A stretch of 64,000 bases of DNA, taken from Palaemon carinicauda. Lineage: Eukaryota; Arthropoda; Malacostraca; Decapoda; Palaemonidae. The stretch lies in the NCBI RefSeq assembly GCF_036898095.1, contig NC_090746.1, positions 111,975,339 through 112,039,338 of the forward strand, given 5' to 3'. Both the position numbers and the translations under genes were made by a program. The notes below the pieces were generated by a model. It saw only the letters and a program-made list of their open reading frames with translations. It searched no databases and was not told the origin of the DNA. Positions 34,491-48,180 of this stretch are shown here, piece after piece; the stretch's first letter is position 1; every line of letters begins with the position of its first letter.

Positions 34491-36560
34491 CAGTAGGAGG
34501 TACTGTAGTACTGCCAGTGGACCGATCATTTTGCATTTCAGGTATTACATGAGGGTCTTTGCTGTCATCCTTCGTCCCCTAGCTTCACTGGATTTGAATT
34601 CTTCTACTTTTACCTTTGTTCTTGCTTCCTTTCCTCCATATAGCTGCCCAACCTCTTCTCATTTTAACATCATAGTGTAATTTTGGTTTTATCCTAAACA
34701 CTCTTGGCACTGAATTGGCCTCACAGGCCCTAGAAGTGAGCTAAATAACCTAAATTTTTAAATCTAATCCAATTTAGTTTATTGTAATCCAATCCTTATT
34801 AAAGTTGTATTTTTCCTTTACTGAATAGCCTACATGTAGTACTGTACTTTCAACATTTTAAAAAATCATATATACTGTTTACATGAATATTACTAGGCCT
34901 TTGATTTTACCAATTCCCTCCATAGTGCTGTGACCTCTTATGAATATGTTTTTTACACTAAACTACTATAATATTAACAAGGCTTTCTTTAGTGTGAGGT
35001 CAACTCACCGTTCTTAAGTAGTAGACCTCAAAATGGCACTAAATTGACTAAAGATTTGCCAGACATAATCTTTCAGCTTTGACAAATCTTTCCTTACCAG
35101 CTAACCATCTTTATGGGCCTTTGCGTCAATAGGCGTAGGAGGAGATGATGATTATTATCATTACTACTATTATTATTGTTATTATTATTATTATGATTAT
35201 GATTATTAATAGCAGCCAAGCAGCAGTCATAGTTAGAAAAGCATAGAGCGTTTCCCTTATACACACTAAGTCCATGCTTTGCACATTGATACACTGGCCC
35301 TAGAGCAAGGGAAACCATATATCTTTATTATTCATGTTGTATTGGAGTACTGTACTAGATATTTCTGTGTATAAGATGACCTTTAGATAAGAAGAGGTAA
35401 AAAATTAGGGCAAATTCCAATGAATTTTTCTCTTCTGTTGTATAAAATTACCGTTAAATTACCAATCATAATAAGCAAATGAATCCATTTGTACATCCAA
35501 GTGACATCTAATAATACTAATAACTTTTAGTAGATTATATTCATAATGCTTTTTGTTTTTCATATGTGAGCATATCCTTGATAGCAGTAGTTCGAATCAG
35601 CTGACTATGTTTACATTTTCTCTGCTGGGCTGTCATAGAAAAAAGTTGATTTTATCAATACAGAATTATTTGTAGAATAGATTATGTGTTGTGACGATAT
35701 GCTAATTATTTATAAGGTAAAAATGGAATTATTACTTTTATTATTTTATTCTATAATGTGAATTTTTTCATGTATAAGAATGATTATCGCACTGAGGCTA
35801 AATCTAGTCTACCAATAAAAATAACTTGGAATTCAAGATTTAATTTTTAGAATGTTAGTATAAGACAGCCCCCAATTTTCGTGGGTGAATTTTAGGAGTT
35901 AAATGTCATCTTATATGCAGAAATATATGGTACCTGTTCTTGCATTTTATAGGAAAGTCCTTGGAGACTACACAGCACCTCCCATAAAATAGGTTTTTCT
36001 TTGTCAACCCCACTGTTTTTTCTCAGAAGCGGATGGTAGAGGATTTCAGAAAGGAATATAAAAGCTAAAAGAATACTAAAAAGAGTATAATAATAAAGAT
36101 TAAAGTGTTAGTCATTGTACCGTAAAAGTGGAAAAATTGTATTTTCCTGCCATAAAACTGTATAAGTAAATATCAATATGAAGAACTAGATTTGTTAGTG
36201 AAGTCATCTAAAACATAAATATCAGTAAAAAAGGGAAAAAAAGTTCTAGTGAAGGTCATGAAGAAAAATAAATGAAAGATTCAAGAACGTAAAGATTCAT
36301 GTGGTAAATCTCTTAATCCACAAAGAAAAATAATACATTCTTGCTCATTCTTTTTTGCTAAAGATTTTCAACAAAAGTTTTTTCAGTGATTTTCAAGGTA
36401 ACATAAAAAAGTATAGACCAGTCATTTACATTATAGATAATTTAATTCATATATGCCTTTATCATTGTCACTTATACCCATGTACTGTACTTTGCATTTT
36501 CATCTGTATAATGTATCTATTGATACTTCTATCCAAAAATCATTAGAATTCTTATTTAAT
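34491..36560. other. AT-rich intron with a shared repeat fragment
   Basis: A CCTTTGCGTCAATAGGCGTAGGAGGAGAT segment at about 35118-35147 recurs at about 36829-36857, each followed by T/A/G-rich short repeats. This looks like the 3' end of a retroposed family. No gene is recognised. Confidence 0.45.
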
Positions 36561-36564
36561 TTAA

Positions 36565-36800
36565 CCCTTTTACCCCCGGGGTTTTTGGAAATTTCCAACC
36601 CTTAACCCCCAGGGGGTTATTTTTTTCCCAGCACATTTTGCAGTATATTTTTTTTAAATTGCTCTAACAGCCTTAATTATCAAAAAATATGAAAAACAAA
36701 TTTTTATAGCATTTTTTTGCAAGGACGTACCGGTACGTCCATGGGGGTAAAGGGATGGCTTTTGTGAAACGTACCAGTACGTCCTTTGGGGGTAAAAGGG
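36565..36800. mobile_element. piggyBac-like MITE with TTAA duplication
   Basis: 236 bp flanked by TTAA on both sides (36561-36564 and 36801-36804). A perfect 13-bp inverted terminal repeat CCCTTTTACCCCC is at each end. Two internal GTAC(C)GGTACGTCC-like motifs near the right end read ACGTACCGGTACGTCC and ACGTACCAGTACGTCC. TTAA target and CCC-start TIR are hallmarks of piggyBac. It has no coding capacity, so it depends on a transposase elsewhere. Confidence 0.85.
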
Positions 36801-36804
36801 TTAA

Positions 36805-39399
36805 TGTGTTATGTTTTGTGAGGCCCTTTGCATCAATAGACGTAGGAGGAGATAATGTTTTGTACTTGGAGTAAAGCCTTTTCTTATATCGCATATTTCA
36901 ATGTTCTAGTTATTGTTAGAAATTGATATTCTTTTTGCATATACTGCATAAAGTAAAGAAGGAAAACGGAACTTCCAAATGTTTATTGAGCCAAAAATCA
37001 GTGAAATATCTTCACAGCAAATTTTTTGATTTAGGTGCTTGGGAGGTTTATCTAGAAAATTATAAATGCTAGGGACTTGAAAATTTTTTATGTTGTTAAG
37101 GAAACATTCCTGTACAATATAATATACAGTATGTGGACATTTAAAGAAAATCATAATCGCACCACCCTTCGATATTAATGAAGTAGGAGTACATTTCTAA
37201 GATGGAGATGCATTGCATAGCATAATAGAGACCCTAGTGTGGATGTAAAATTTAAAAGTACAATATAGAAGTTTACTATACATGTTAATGAATTTCATCC
37301 TGGTTCATCGGTTGTGTTAATGTGGCAGCTGAATCGGATATATTTTTATTTTAAAGCTAGTTTATTTAGTGAGGCAAAGATCTATTAAAACCCCAAAGAA
37401 TTTTATTGATTGAAATTCTTAAACTTCCTTTGAAGGCCGTATTAAGTGTGGGAGATAAAAATGCAAAAATAATGGCTTGTAAATTTATGAATGTTTAAAG
37501 ACAGCTTACAAAATTTTCTAGGTGTTATTGCAATTTTTGTCAATGTATTGGTCGGTCAAATATTCTCTTAAGATAGATTATTTTAATTTGTTGTACTTTC
37601 TCATTAATTAGATTAATTGAAAGAATGGGAACCTTTTTAAGTTTTCCTGTTTTCCACAAGGTTTAAGGAATGAAGTTTATAAATTTGTTGCTACTGTATT
37701 GAGTTTCAAGCCCTGAATTTTAGGCTCAAGAATCCAATTGTTTTGCTATTTTGCATCTTGATGCATATCACTAATATATTGAGTGTGCTCTTTTGTAGCT
37801 ATTTAAAGCATTTTTGTAGCAGTTGTCTTTAGTTGCCGTACTGTAGTTATTTGTAACTTTGATTTTTGTCCTTTGGCATAGGAAATGAGTTTAGTTTATT
37901 CATCTTTGATTATGCAATTTGGTGTTTGAAAACTAGAAAGTCACATTATTTGTCATGTTTTGAGCTTTGTTCTATCTTAAAATTATTGTAGGAGAAATTG
38001 TATACATCTAGATTCATCATAAACCAGCCGTGCCATAGACTTTTAAGTACATTCATATAAAAATGGTGTTCATGTGATTTTCAGAATCTAGGTTGCATAT
38101 TATAATGATAAAATTGTACATAATTTATGTGGATATTGACCCACCTTTTGGTTTTTGGCAGCTGAAAAATGATCCTATATATGATATTTGGATTCCTAAT
38201 TTTATACACTTTTGTTGACCATTGTCAGCAGAATAAAAAACATTGATTCAAATTCTGTTATAAAAAAAAATTTCCCGAGTTTTGGGAACACTTTTAACTT
38301 ACGTTATTCAATATTTTCAGAAACACTATTAGATAAGTGTATCATTTGTCAAAAAAAGTAGTAGTGGAAAAAGAATTTATTGTCATTGCAATTGCATTGT
38401 GTTAGTATCATGTGGGATCAAATTACAGTAGCAGTTTTAATTTTAGTTCAAAAGAACTTTATTCCAAGCTTGTGTTATGGTTTTGTAAAAGTTATTTTTG
38501 AGGTGGGACAGAAAAATTCTAGGCAGTGTCATATTTTTCAGGATTTTTGGAATGAGTATGCAGCTTGCACTGAAAGAAATTTTTTGTAGCGGTACATAGG
38601 AAACCTGATTGAAGACCCTATAATTTAAAGAGTAGTGGAATGAAAAAATAATCTTTCCGAGACTACAAGTGTATCTTAGATATACTGTACTGTATTAGCC
38701 TTACCAGATTGATACCAGTTTTTTACTGTCATTTTAGTCATTAATTGATATCATTAGTAAATATGTTTGTAAGCCATAGCAGAGGCTTGTTTTGACATGC
38801 TCTTATTATTATTTCTATGAACCTCCCCTGATGTTCATACTGTATTGCATTTCTTTAGAAACGAGACACTTTCCTCTAAAACTGAAACAAATTCCTGTTT
38901 TCTTTCCTTTCAGTAAACTTATGCCTCTATTAGAGTAATGAGACAATCTTGTGGTTAGTGGCAACCACTAAGGCTTGTTAAGCCATAGGCTATTTGTCTT
39001 TTCAATTTCTGCGTCAACTTCCGTTTGCCAACACACTTTACCAGATTGTTTATCTTTAGGTTTCTTAGTGTGGTTAAAAATCTATTTTATTTTTTTTTAT
39101 TTTTAGTAACTACTGTGTAGATTGTTCAATGGAATTATTTCTGAGTAATCATAGTGCGCATTCTCTCTGATTCTCGTGTTGGGGTCAGTTTTGTAATTTA
39201 AGTAACTGGTTTGAGGAGTGTAAAGGCCTCACTGTGCTTTTTTGGGCAATTATATTTCTGTAGTTACTGACCAAATTAAAGTTTAGAGCTAGAAAAAAAA
39301 CTTGCATTTGGTAATGGGGAATTCCAGAGAAGACTAGGCTAATTGATTATAGCAGATATGATAATGATGATGACTCGCATTCGTCATCTTTGGGAGAGC
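36805..39399. other. AT-rich intron, no recognised gene
   Basis: Only short chance frames. The segment 36829-36857 repeats 35118-35147. Confidence 0.45.
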
Positions 39400-40860
39400 C
39401 TTCGTCCCGATCCGTCGGTGCTTGCTGTAGTCAAAGAAGGTTACTGAATTCTTTTAGACTATCAATCCTTCCTTGTCCAAGAAACTATCCTATTGCCAAC
39501 TTATTCAACAAATAGCACAAAGGCACAAATTTTGAAACTAGAAATTATGAAAAGTGGAAAAAAATCTCTTTAAGATTTTCAACAGTTTATTCCTAGTCCC
39601 CAAGCTACAGGGGATTGGAGACTAGTTCTAGATGTCTCGACTAACAGCAGGTTTACAGTTTTGACATAGTTTTCCATGGAAACTCCCTCGGTAGTCTGAG
39701 TTTATAAAGAAAGAAAATTAGATGTTTTCTATAGACTTCTCAAAGGCATCTTTTACATCCTCTTCATCTTGATTCTAAAGATACCCTTGTTGCGTCATTG
39801 AGTCAAACGTTTACCAGTTGAAGTGCCTATCTTTCGGTCTCAGGACGGTGTCTCAAGTCATCACCACCCCCATTTCAAAATTGTTAGAGCTTTTAGGACT
39901 AAAGTTTTTAGTAACTGGATGATTTGCTATTTTCGAAGGATTTGTTGGAAAAGATTAAGGATCAGCTAATGCGGTTACTCAGGTTGCTGGAACTGATGGA
40001 GACCTGGTATGTTTAAAAAATTCATTCTGGTTCCAATTCCGAAAAGATATATTTCGGAATGATAATGGAGACAGTTCCTTTTGGATTTTTTCCATCTGAG
40101 AAAATTTTTATGTCTTTTATTGGTAATGGATGAAACTTCTAGGATTCAGAGTAATTTTTTCTTATGGGAATTTTAAAGATGAGGATTTCCCAACTTCTCT
40201 CATTCTGTATTGAAACAGAATAGTTGATCTAGACTCAATCTCAATTCCAGTGATGAAGAACCAATTTCAAATGTTGAGTTAGTGGTACAATTTCAGGCAG
40301 TTATCCAAGGGAATTTCTTTGGAAGTGAAAATCCCTGACCTTTTTCTGCTTCCAGACGTTTCACAGGAAGAATAGAGAGCAACTCGAGATCAATATCTTT
40401 TAAGGAAATGGAGGTTGCAGGAGTCGCCTCTTCGTATCAGTTACCAAAGTTTTCTTGGAATATTCTAGGCCCAGCAGGACCAGGAACCACTGTTGGTAGG
40501 GAAGAAAAGATCGTGGCAATGTTGTCAGACAATACGACGGCACTGGGCCATGTCCAGAATCAAGGGTTAACAAGGTCTTGATTCTTGTACCGGATAAGGA
40601 AGATGCTATTGACTTGAACAAAGTAAGAGGAGTAAACCTTCTCCCTTTGTTTATTCTGGGAAAATCAATCTTATTGGATCTGTTAAGAATGAAGAGTCAG
40701 GTTCTTCTAAACAAATGGTCTCTAGGATTGGGAATAGTTTTGACTTAGAGGCTGCAAGGAAAGGATCTTTGGCCTCATAACTCTCAGTAGTTGCCATTAA
40801 CAACAAGAGTATCTCATTACTTCTCTAGAGGAATAACTATTGAATGGAAGAAAAAGGGAT
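39400..40860 (+). pseudogene. Decayed DIRS-like RT-RNase H (third family)
   Basis: Broken frames keep RT and RNase H blocks in the right order: TGDWRLVLDVSTNSRFT and FSMETPS (about 39610-39690; compare TGGWRPVLDVSALNAYV and FTMETTKS in copy A), YQLKCLSFGLRTVSQVITTPISKLLELL (about 39815-39900; compare YQFQALCFGLSTAPLVF), and MLSDNTTALGHVQNQG (about 40520-40570; compare VNSDNTTALAYISKQG, with the RNase H Asp). Many stops and shifts indicate an old copy. Confidence 0.65.
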
Positions 40861-43800
40861 TTTGACGAAGGAAAAATCTATTTCTGGGCGAGGGACCTGT
40901 GTCGCCCAGTGAAATGCTCCTTAAAGTACCATTTCTAATTGGATTTTTTTTTTTTTTTTTTCAATAAAACCAAGCTTCCAGAGAGAAGTAATTTGAACAT
41001 CATGGGGAGTTCATAGAAATAATAGTGCTTGTTAAAACAAGCCTCAGTTGTAGCTTATAAACAGGCGAGGGTAGAAATGAAAAAAAATGCTTTTAAAATT
41101 CTGTTCCTCATCACTTTTGGCAGAGAAAACCAGAATTTTTTATTCTGAATTACTGTGGTATTATTCTTTCACCACCTGCCCTTTGTGTAAATAATAAATG
41201 TGCCCCCTACCACACATAAACAACCCTTTGGTTTTTTTATATTAATGTAATAAAGTTATAGAGGGGAGGCTTACACTCTCAGGCAGGTATTCTGATGCCG
41301 ATGATATAGAAACTTGAAGCCAGTCATATTTGATTTATATATCATTCTTGTATCTATAAAGTTCAAACTGATTCACATAGTTCTTCACCAGGATAATTGG
41401 AAAAGCCGCATATAATTTTAAACTACAGGTCAGTCACATTACTTTCAAGTATTGATAATTTGACTTTTTTTTCATTAACATACGATTACCTCGCCTATCC
41501 ACTGCCCAGAATTCTCGCCTTAGTGGATATAGATCTCACCAACCCAGAGCTCATCCCTGTCTCCTGCCAGGACATTAATTTCGTTAGGAAAAAGCCACCA
41601 CTGGTCAGTTCTATGATGAGGGAGAGACAGACCTCAGCTCCTATCACCTCTTCCTTAGAGACTTGATTGCAGCCCATCTTCCTTTACCAGCACAAATGAG
41701 GGAGACATAATGGGCTGGTAAGACTTCTGTGATAATTAGAAGTGGGCGAGCAGATCTTTTATCACTGCTGCTGAAACAATTTGTTTTGGAATAGAAACTT
41801 CCATTGTCGCAAGGAAGACTTGGAAGCTAAGGAAGTAAACAAAGACAAGGATGCATGTCTCCTGTCAAAATGCTGCTCTTGTCTCCATGATAACTTTTCA
41901 CTTGATTTCTTCGCCAATGACTTCAGGAAAAGGAAGGGGTGCAGAGTGTTGGTAATTCACAGCTCTAGGAGGAAAGGAGGAGAGATGAGGTTGGAAAATT
42001 CTTCAGAGGTTTCCTCCTCCTTATTCACTGGCAAGGAACGATGCCATTTCCAACAGCAAGACCACTTCGTGTGCCTTAATGTTGTCACCTTAGAGACTAC
42101 TTCTGCTACCAAGAATTTACTTATGTCAATTAAGCATGGCAAAGCTTCCCTTATATTGTTTTCCATAGGAACCATTCTGATGGTAACAGGGTGACCAATC
42201 CTGGAGAGGAGATAGGTATGTCCTAAGCATTGGCCTTTGTGGCATATTGTGTGGGCATTCAAGGCTGAATGTCAGAATCTTTTAGTATGTAAAAATGTCA
42301 GAGGTCCATGCTTGGCAGGGAAAACAGTTGGTAACTTGTTTTAGCCACAACTTGTGTCATGATCATACATCTTCAAAAGTGTGCTTCTCAAAATGTTCAT
42401 TTCATTGTGACAGGTTAAGGATTCTTTATTATCCCACCAAACTGCAATGACATATATTCTTCAAGGGTTGTGAAATTCACAAAGGTTGAGTATACCACAC
42501 TTCATTTGAATATCTGGGACTGCCCCAGTTCCTCATATGAGGTGCTTGATAGACAACAGGAAAGGAATTATGTTTAAACATTTGTGGAAAAGGGGGCTTG
42601 ATCACCATTGACTGCCTAAAATCTATATATCTCGGGAAAGTCACCCTCTTTCATGTGCATGTGTGCTTCACAGGGTGTTGAATAGCCAAGAAATGCACAC
42701 GCAACAGCAATGCAAATACAAGTACAGAGGGATACTTTCCCTTTCTTCTAAGTACTTACTTTGATGGCTGCTTTTCCGGGCCCATACAGCAGGGGAACCC
42801 CACTCTCTACAGGACTCCAATCAACTTGAACGACAAAAGTCGTTGAATGCAACACGCTAATTTCGACTGTCTTCATTGCCGTTATATTGTAAATTTTTTT
42901 TACCAATGTCAACCCTAGATACCACTTTAACTGTAATGGCTTTCAAGTTGCATGCAACACTCAACACCAATGACAAAACCTGGTGAATGTACACATGCAA
43001 TTATCTCCCTTATGTGACCTTTGGGAGCATATAAATACCTGTGTTTTTTGCTAAAGTTGCAGTAGTTATCCGAGAGCTTCCCTTTGGATCATACCTTTCC
43101 CAGGTTGATAGACTGCATCCTAATGTAAATTACTTTTGAACTTTAAATGTTGCCATCGGCTACAATGGACTACTATTAGATTAGATGATAGCTTGGGCAT
43201 GCACAGTTAGTTTTTTATATACAACTGGTTAGTGTGACTGACATATCCTATGTGGAACTTCTATGCTAAAATACTAATTTAGCTGAGAAGTAAACTTAGC
43301 AATTTTGACCCATTTTCTAAAATGCTAGTACTGAACACTGTAATCCTATACCTTTCACAGGAAAACCAGGTAAAGTACCTTGGGTTATAGTATTGGCATG
43401 TGGTTTAAGATTTTAAAAGTTTCACATTATAAAACACTACAGCTGATGTATACTGTTTTATGCTATTGTATTGTCATTTCTAAATTTCTAATGTAGTCCT
43501 GAAAACCATTAACCCCTGTTTAAGATTTATAAAACTATCTTTAGAAAGAATAAAAACGTGTGTAAGATGCACCAAACTGATATTTAATAGAATTAGGAAA
43601 ATTATAAATTTTCCATCACTCTTTTGGTGTTGTTCAAGTCCATAAAGTTAGTGAAGCCAACCATTCCGTCTGGAAGTTCAAACCTAACTACCTAAAAATA
43701 ATAGGCTACTATTCAAATGAGTAGTCGTACATCAATGGCCGAGCTCAATGGCAAACACCTTCCCCCTTATCCCCATAGTTCTGATACTACACTTAATGTT

Positions 43801-45967
43801 AAGGCATTTTATATATTACATTAATTGCCATTAAGTATCACCTTTTTTCGGGTAAGGTGTACAAGATTGGTTTATTTTTATGGAAGTGGTCTGGCAATGT
43901 TGAATATCACTACAAGTACGATATCCTTTGTAAAGGTTGAAAAAACTTAAAAAAAAAGTTAAAGCATTCAGTGACTTAATAGTGTTTGTCTAAATACATG
44001 GTACTGTTAAAACCAGCCCTTTGTTTTGTTTACATCTTTAGCGTATTTGCACAGAATTATTGCAAATACAGAAAATGTATACACTTCTACCTTGGGTACT
44101 TGTATATGAGTTGACCAAAAAATAAACTCTGGAGTAATATTCTATTTGAAGGCCAATAATTTTTTTTTTATTTTTTAATCAGGTTTTGCCATTTTATAAT
44201 ATGTCAGTTGTTTTATCTAGCTTTGTGAAATTTGAAAAGCTATATATTGCGATGTCAAGGAGCTGTACATTTGTTTGTGGTCATTACAATGTACACTCCC
44301 TTACATGAGCTTTAACACATGTATATAAACTGTCACTATCTCAAAAATATTTAAAACAATTTAAGGTGGAATATGGGGAAATTTTTCTTAAGGAAACTTT
44401 AAAGTTACCAGTGTTGTATCATTATTTATATTTATCTATAGAAGCATTATACATGATGTGGTTTCTCCGTGTATACAAAAGCGTAAGTATTTTGTGATGA
44501 TTTTCATCTCCGGTTTTCATTCAGCTAATTTAATTGATAGTATAAAACATAGATATCATTGTACTGTATTTTGAATTTACGTAATACTTTACTGAACAAA
44601 TTGTTTGAAATGTTTTTTAATGCAACTTGAAAATATTAATGAGCATATTCCTTAGTGGTGTGTTGCATACATGCTCAGGTACTTAGAAGCTGTTGCCTTC
44701 TGTTAAAGATGGTATTGAATTGATAATTTCATGAAATTTTTACCATTTTATATGAAATTTTTTGCAGTCTGGTAACAAGACTTTGAAGGTTGTTCAGATG
44801 CTGTCTCATGCTAACTGTAATGAAAAAAATTGGAATAACTATCATTCAAGCATTGAAGTGTTGAAATAATTGTGGAGTCTGCTTTTATTAGTATTATGAT
44901 ATGGCTTTACATTTCCTCTGACATATAACATACTTTTTCAATTTGATTATTTAGTGAAGTCCAATTTTGAAAGATCAACTTGATACTAGCAAATTTGGTA
45001 GAAACTTTGCAGAAAGGTGAAAAAATTAAAGTGGTAAAATTATTTGAATATTACTTGAATATCTTTATAGAAAAAAAGAATTAAGCGCAGTATGCCTTAA
45101 AATCAAGCCCATTCTTTAGCATGAAATATCTCATTCACAATAGTAATACTTTTATGTCATATTTTTTTTTAAAGTATGTCTGGAGGTTGTTTTTGGTGGT
45201 TATTAATTTAAATGATATATTACAGTTTTATACTAATTTATAGCACATTGAAACATATTTTATCATTTTATTTCTGAAAAAGTATATTGCATTGTATAAT
45301 TTAATTTGGAAAACTAGTTTCTGAGTATGTTCCAGTATAGATTATTTCATATACCATTAGTTTATTTTATTGTGGCATATATAATATTCTAGAGTTCCAT
45401 TTTGTAATGAGTAAGATTTCAAAGTACAGTTTTCAGTTGCAGGTGGATTTTCTAATAATAATCAGATCATAAATTTGTTTACCAGACACCTTTTTATATG
45501 TATATTAATATTGCATGAGACCAGCATGCAGGTCTTTAACCAGCAGAAGGGAAAGCAGTTTCATGAATTGATCTTGCTTTTATGGTTTAGATTTTATGTG
45601 CTTGCAGAATCATTAACAAGTTGCCTGAAGCATGCTTTTGAATTTATGTTGATCCAATACTTTACATTATATGAAGGTACAGTGGATGGTTATCAGGTAA
45701 AAAATATTTTACTTTGAAAGTTTTTATTCACATGACTGACTTGGGTATCAAAATAACTTTTTGATCTCATTAAGAAGTGTGTTTTTGTTAATTAGTTTTA
45801 AGAACTACCAGTTGTCAGCATTATGAAGGGTCTTTAACCGCGATGGTGAACCTTTATTGCAATTCTCTTAATTTGTTAGCTATAGGTTACCTGCTATTCT
45901 TCATGCTTCTTGCTTCTTGCTGTTCCTTTAGAGAAATGAGCTGCATAAGCTGTTGTCAATTTTTTGC
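40861..45967. other. Intron with unassigned repeat-like segments
   Basis: A segment starting GGAAAAATCTATTTCTGGGCGAG (about 40875-40950) abuts the DIRS relic and looks like the end of another mobile element, but I found no partner. Open frames at 41397-41666 and 41781-42262 on both strands resemble no family I know. The rest is AT-rich. Confidence 0.4.
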
Positions 45968-46337
45968 CTGTCTTTCATTTTAAAAGTATATCATTTTATC
46001 AAGTTGATGACTGAATATCACATTCTTTTCCAGTAAAAATTTCATAGTGGTATCGTCTTATCACTGCTTAATTTTCATTTATTCTTGCTCTCCTTAAATG
46101 CTAGCTTTACGTTTTTGGAACAGATTTGCAATTTAGCAGTTGTTTATTTTGTCTGTCTTTCATTTTGAAAGATATCATTTTATCAAGTTGATGACTGAAT
46201 ATCACATTCTTTTCCAGTAAAAGTTTCATAGTGGTATGGTCTTATCACTGCTTAATTATCATTTATTCTTGCTCTCCTTAAATGCTAGCTTTACATTTTA
46301 AGAACAGATTTGCAATTTAGCAATTGTTTCTTTTGCC
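45968..46337. repeat. 185-bp tandem duplication
   Basis: Two units (45968-46152 and 46153-46337) share CTGTCTTTCATTTT, TATCAAGTTGATGACTGAAT, TTCTTTTCCAGTAAAA and CTCTCCTTAAATGCTAGC, with scattered substitutions. No coding function is seen. Confidence 0.8.
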
Positions 46338-47839
46338 AGTGTTATAGCACCATTTTTTTCAGTTTTAAATTTAAATAGGTTATATTGTGAAGAACTGATG
46401 TCTCATAATGAAGTAATAGGTTTAAGTTTCCTTTTATGAAACTGTTGATGACCAAATATGTGAAACAATACCCTCTCGTTTGGTTAACTAAATCTATACT
46501 TACGCTGTGAATGTTGAACTGAAAATTCCGAAATGAAATTCAGTGCCAAGACTTTAATTAAGAGTTCTTTTCTTATGAAAAATATATGTAACAGTTGTTG
46601 ATGTTATTGAGAATTTTGGTCATCAGTATTTAAAAAATTAGTTTTTCAAAAACTTTGTCAAAACTAGCTGGGAATTGGGCAGATAAAAATATAATATAGT
46701 TATTGAAAGCTTACTGTATGATTGGCTAAACTATTTGTCATATATGCTTATAACCTAGAAATTTTTTCTCCGTGGAAAAGTTTACTGTATAAAAAGTTAT
46801 GAAATATTTTCTTCTTGTATAAATACATGGTGATTATTGGACAAAGAGTAACTACATTATCAATTTAGAGCTAACCTTTTGTATATAACTATTTTTTTCC
46901 TCACCAAAATATAAATACAACATAGTAAAAAGCTAGCCAGCCATTAGTCTAGCAGGTTGGTGCCAGCTTATTAGTAAATGTGTTGCCATCAAATCAGTTT
47001 TAATCTCTGGATCCATACCTTAATATTTTTTTTATGTAGATAACAACGCAAGTGGGTTACGATATGTTTTTGTTTGCCAACAACTTTTAGAGTTTCCCTG
47101 AGGGGTTAATATGGTAAAAAATAAGAATCCTCTAAGTAGCTGTGATGGCAAAGGGATTCCTCGATGAGCTAGTCTGTGGCTCGGCTGTTTGATACCATTG
47201 AAGAATCACAAAAATAGGTATCCAGGATCTGGGATGAATGCCAATCTCCAGTGTATACTTCGTCATTAGGGAGGCACCAAATGCCTTTATCCAGGAGACT
47301 CGCTTATTTAGCGCATCGATGGAGACGATAAGTGAGAGTTGAGGGGCTTGTAGTGAACAGTATTTTTGGGCTACCCTATAAGGATGTGACTGCTTATGTA
47401 CAAGGGGGCCACACACTCAAACACCAACAAGAAAAATCAGTAAGAGTAATGTAGATAAAATATTTGGATTATGAAATGAGTCGCATGTGATCTTGTTCAA
47501 CAAAAAAAATTATTACTCAGTTTGAATTTCTGAATTTTCAACAAGCAACTATGTTACTAAGTTGATCATTCCATAACTTGATTACATGTAAAACACAAAC
47601 TTCGAAAGAAAATCTCTCGTATTGCACATAAAAAAGAAAAGGAAAATGTGTGAGAATCAAGTGTTTATAAGCATCAAGTGGTGTATTGTATTATCTGGGA
47701 AGATCTGAATGCAAAGATTAATCAGAATGATGTAAAATGTTTAAATATTATACAGTGATCTACTTAGTGATGGTGCCAGAAATTGATACAAAATTAATAA
47801 TTAATTGAATGGAAGTTTTCTATCCATTTTTTTTTTTGA
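46338..47839. other. AT-rich intron with one unassigned GC-richer block
   Basis: The block at about 47132-47416 has a 94-residue minus-strand frame (MCGPLVHKQSHPYRVAQ...) that I cannot assign. It may be a retroelement fragment. The rest is AT-rich. Confidence 0.4.
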
Positions 47840-48180
47840 GTTATGAGGCAGCAGCTAAAGACCAAATCTGGAAGTTATATTAAAAAGAATAAGAGAATGG
47901 AATTTTTTCTTAATGATAGATTGATCTCCAAAAATTTTGAAAGACTTACAATATACCAATATTTTTGCACGACTGAAGCTGAGATAAGGGTCAATATCTC
48001 CAAAGTTGATTTGTATATAGGTTATAACAAGTTTCCTTGAAAAGATCTGGACCAAAAATATAAGTCCTAGGACCAATTTCAGTCATACTTTGATTACTTT
48101 CAAGATTCAGTGTCATCCCTTGTAATTTGATCCATGATTTAATTTTAACTAAATATCTTGAGATATTCACCAACTATAGA
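47840..48180 (-). pseudogene. CR1-like LINE RT relic
   Basis: The minus-strand translation has WIKLQGMTLNLESNQSMT (48130 region; compare WGMKLNPNKTQSM at 31.05 kb) and CKSFKIFGDQSIIKKKFHSLIL (about 47880-47950; compare LRKSFKIFGDQSILKKCFNSFIL at 31.3 kb). It is thus a second, more decayed copy of the same LINE family, in opposite orientation. No intact frame. Confidence 0.75.

Noticed and set aside
47132..47416. 94-residue minus-strand frame as a host exon
   Set aside because: No splice borders or recognisable domain; could be a retroelement fragment, so left unassigned.
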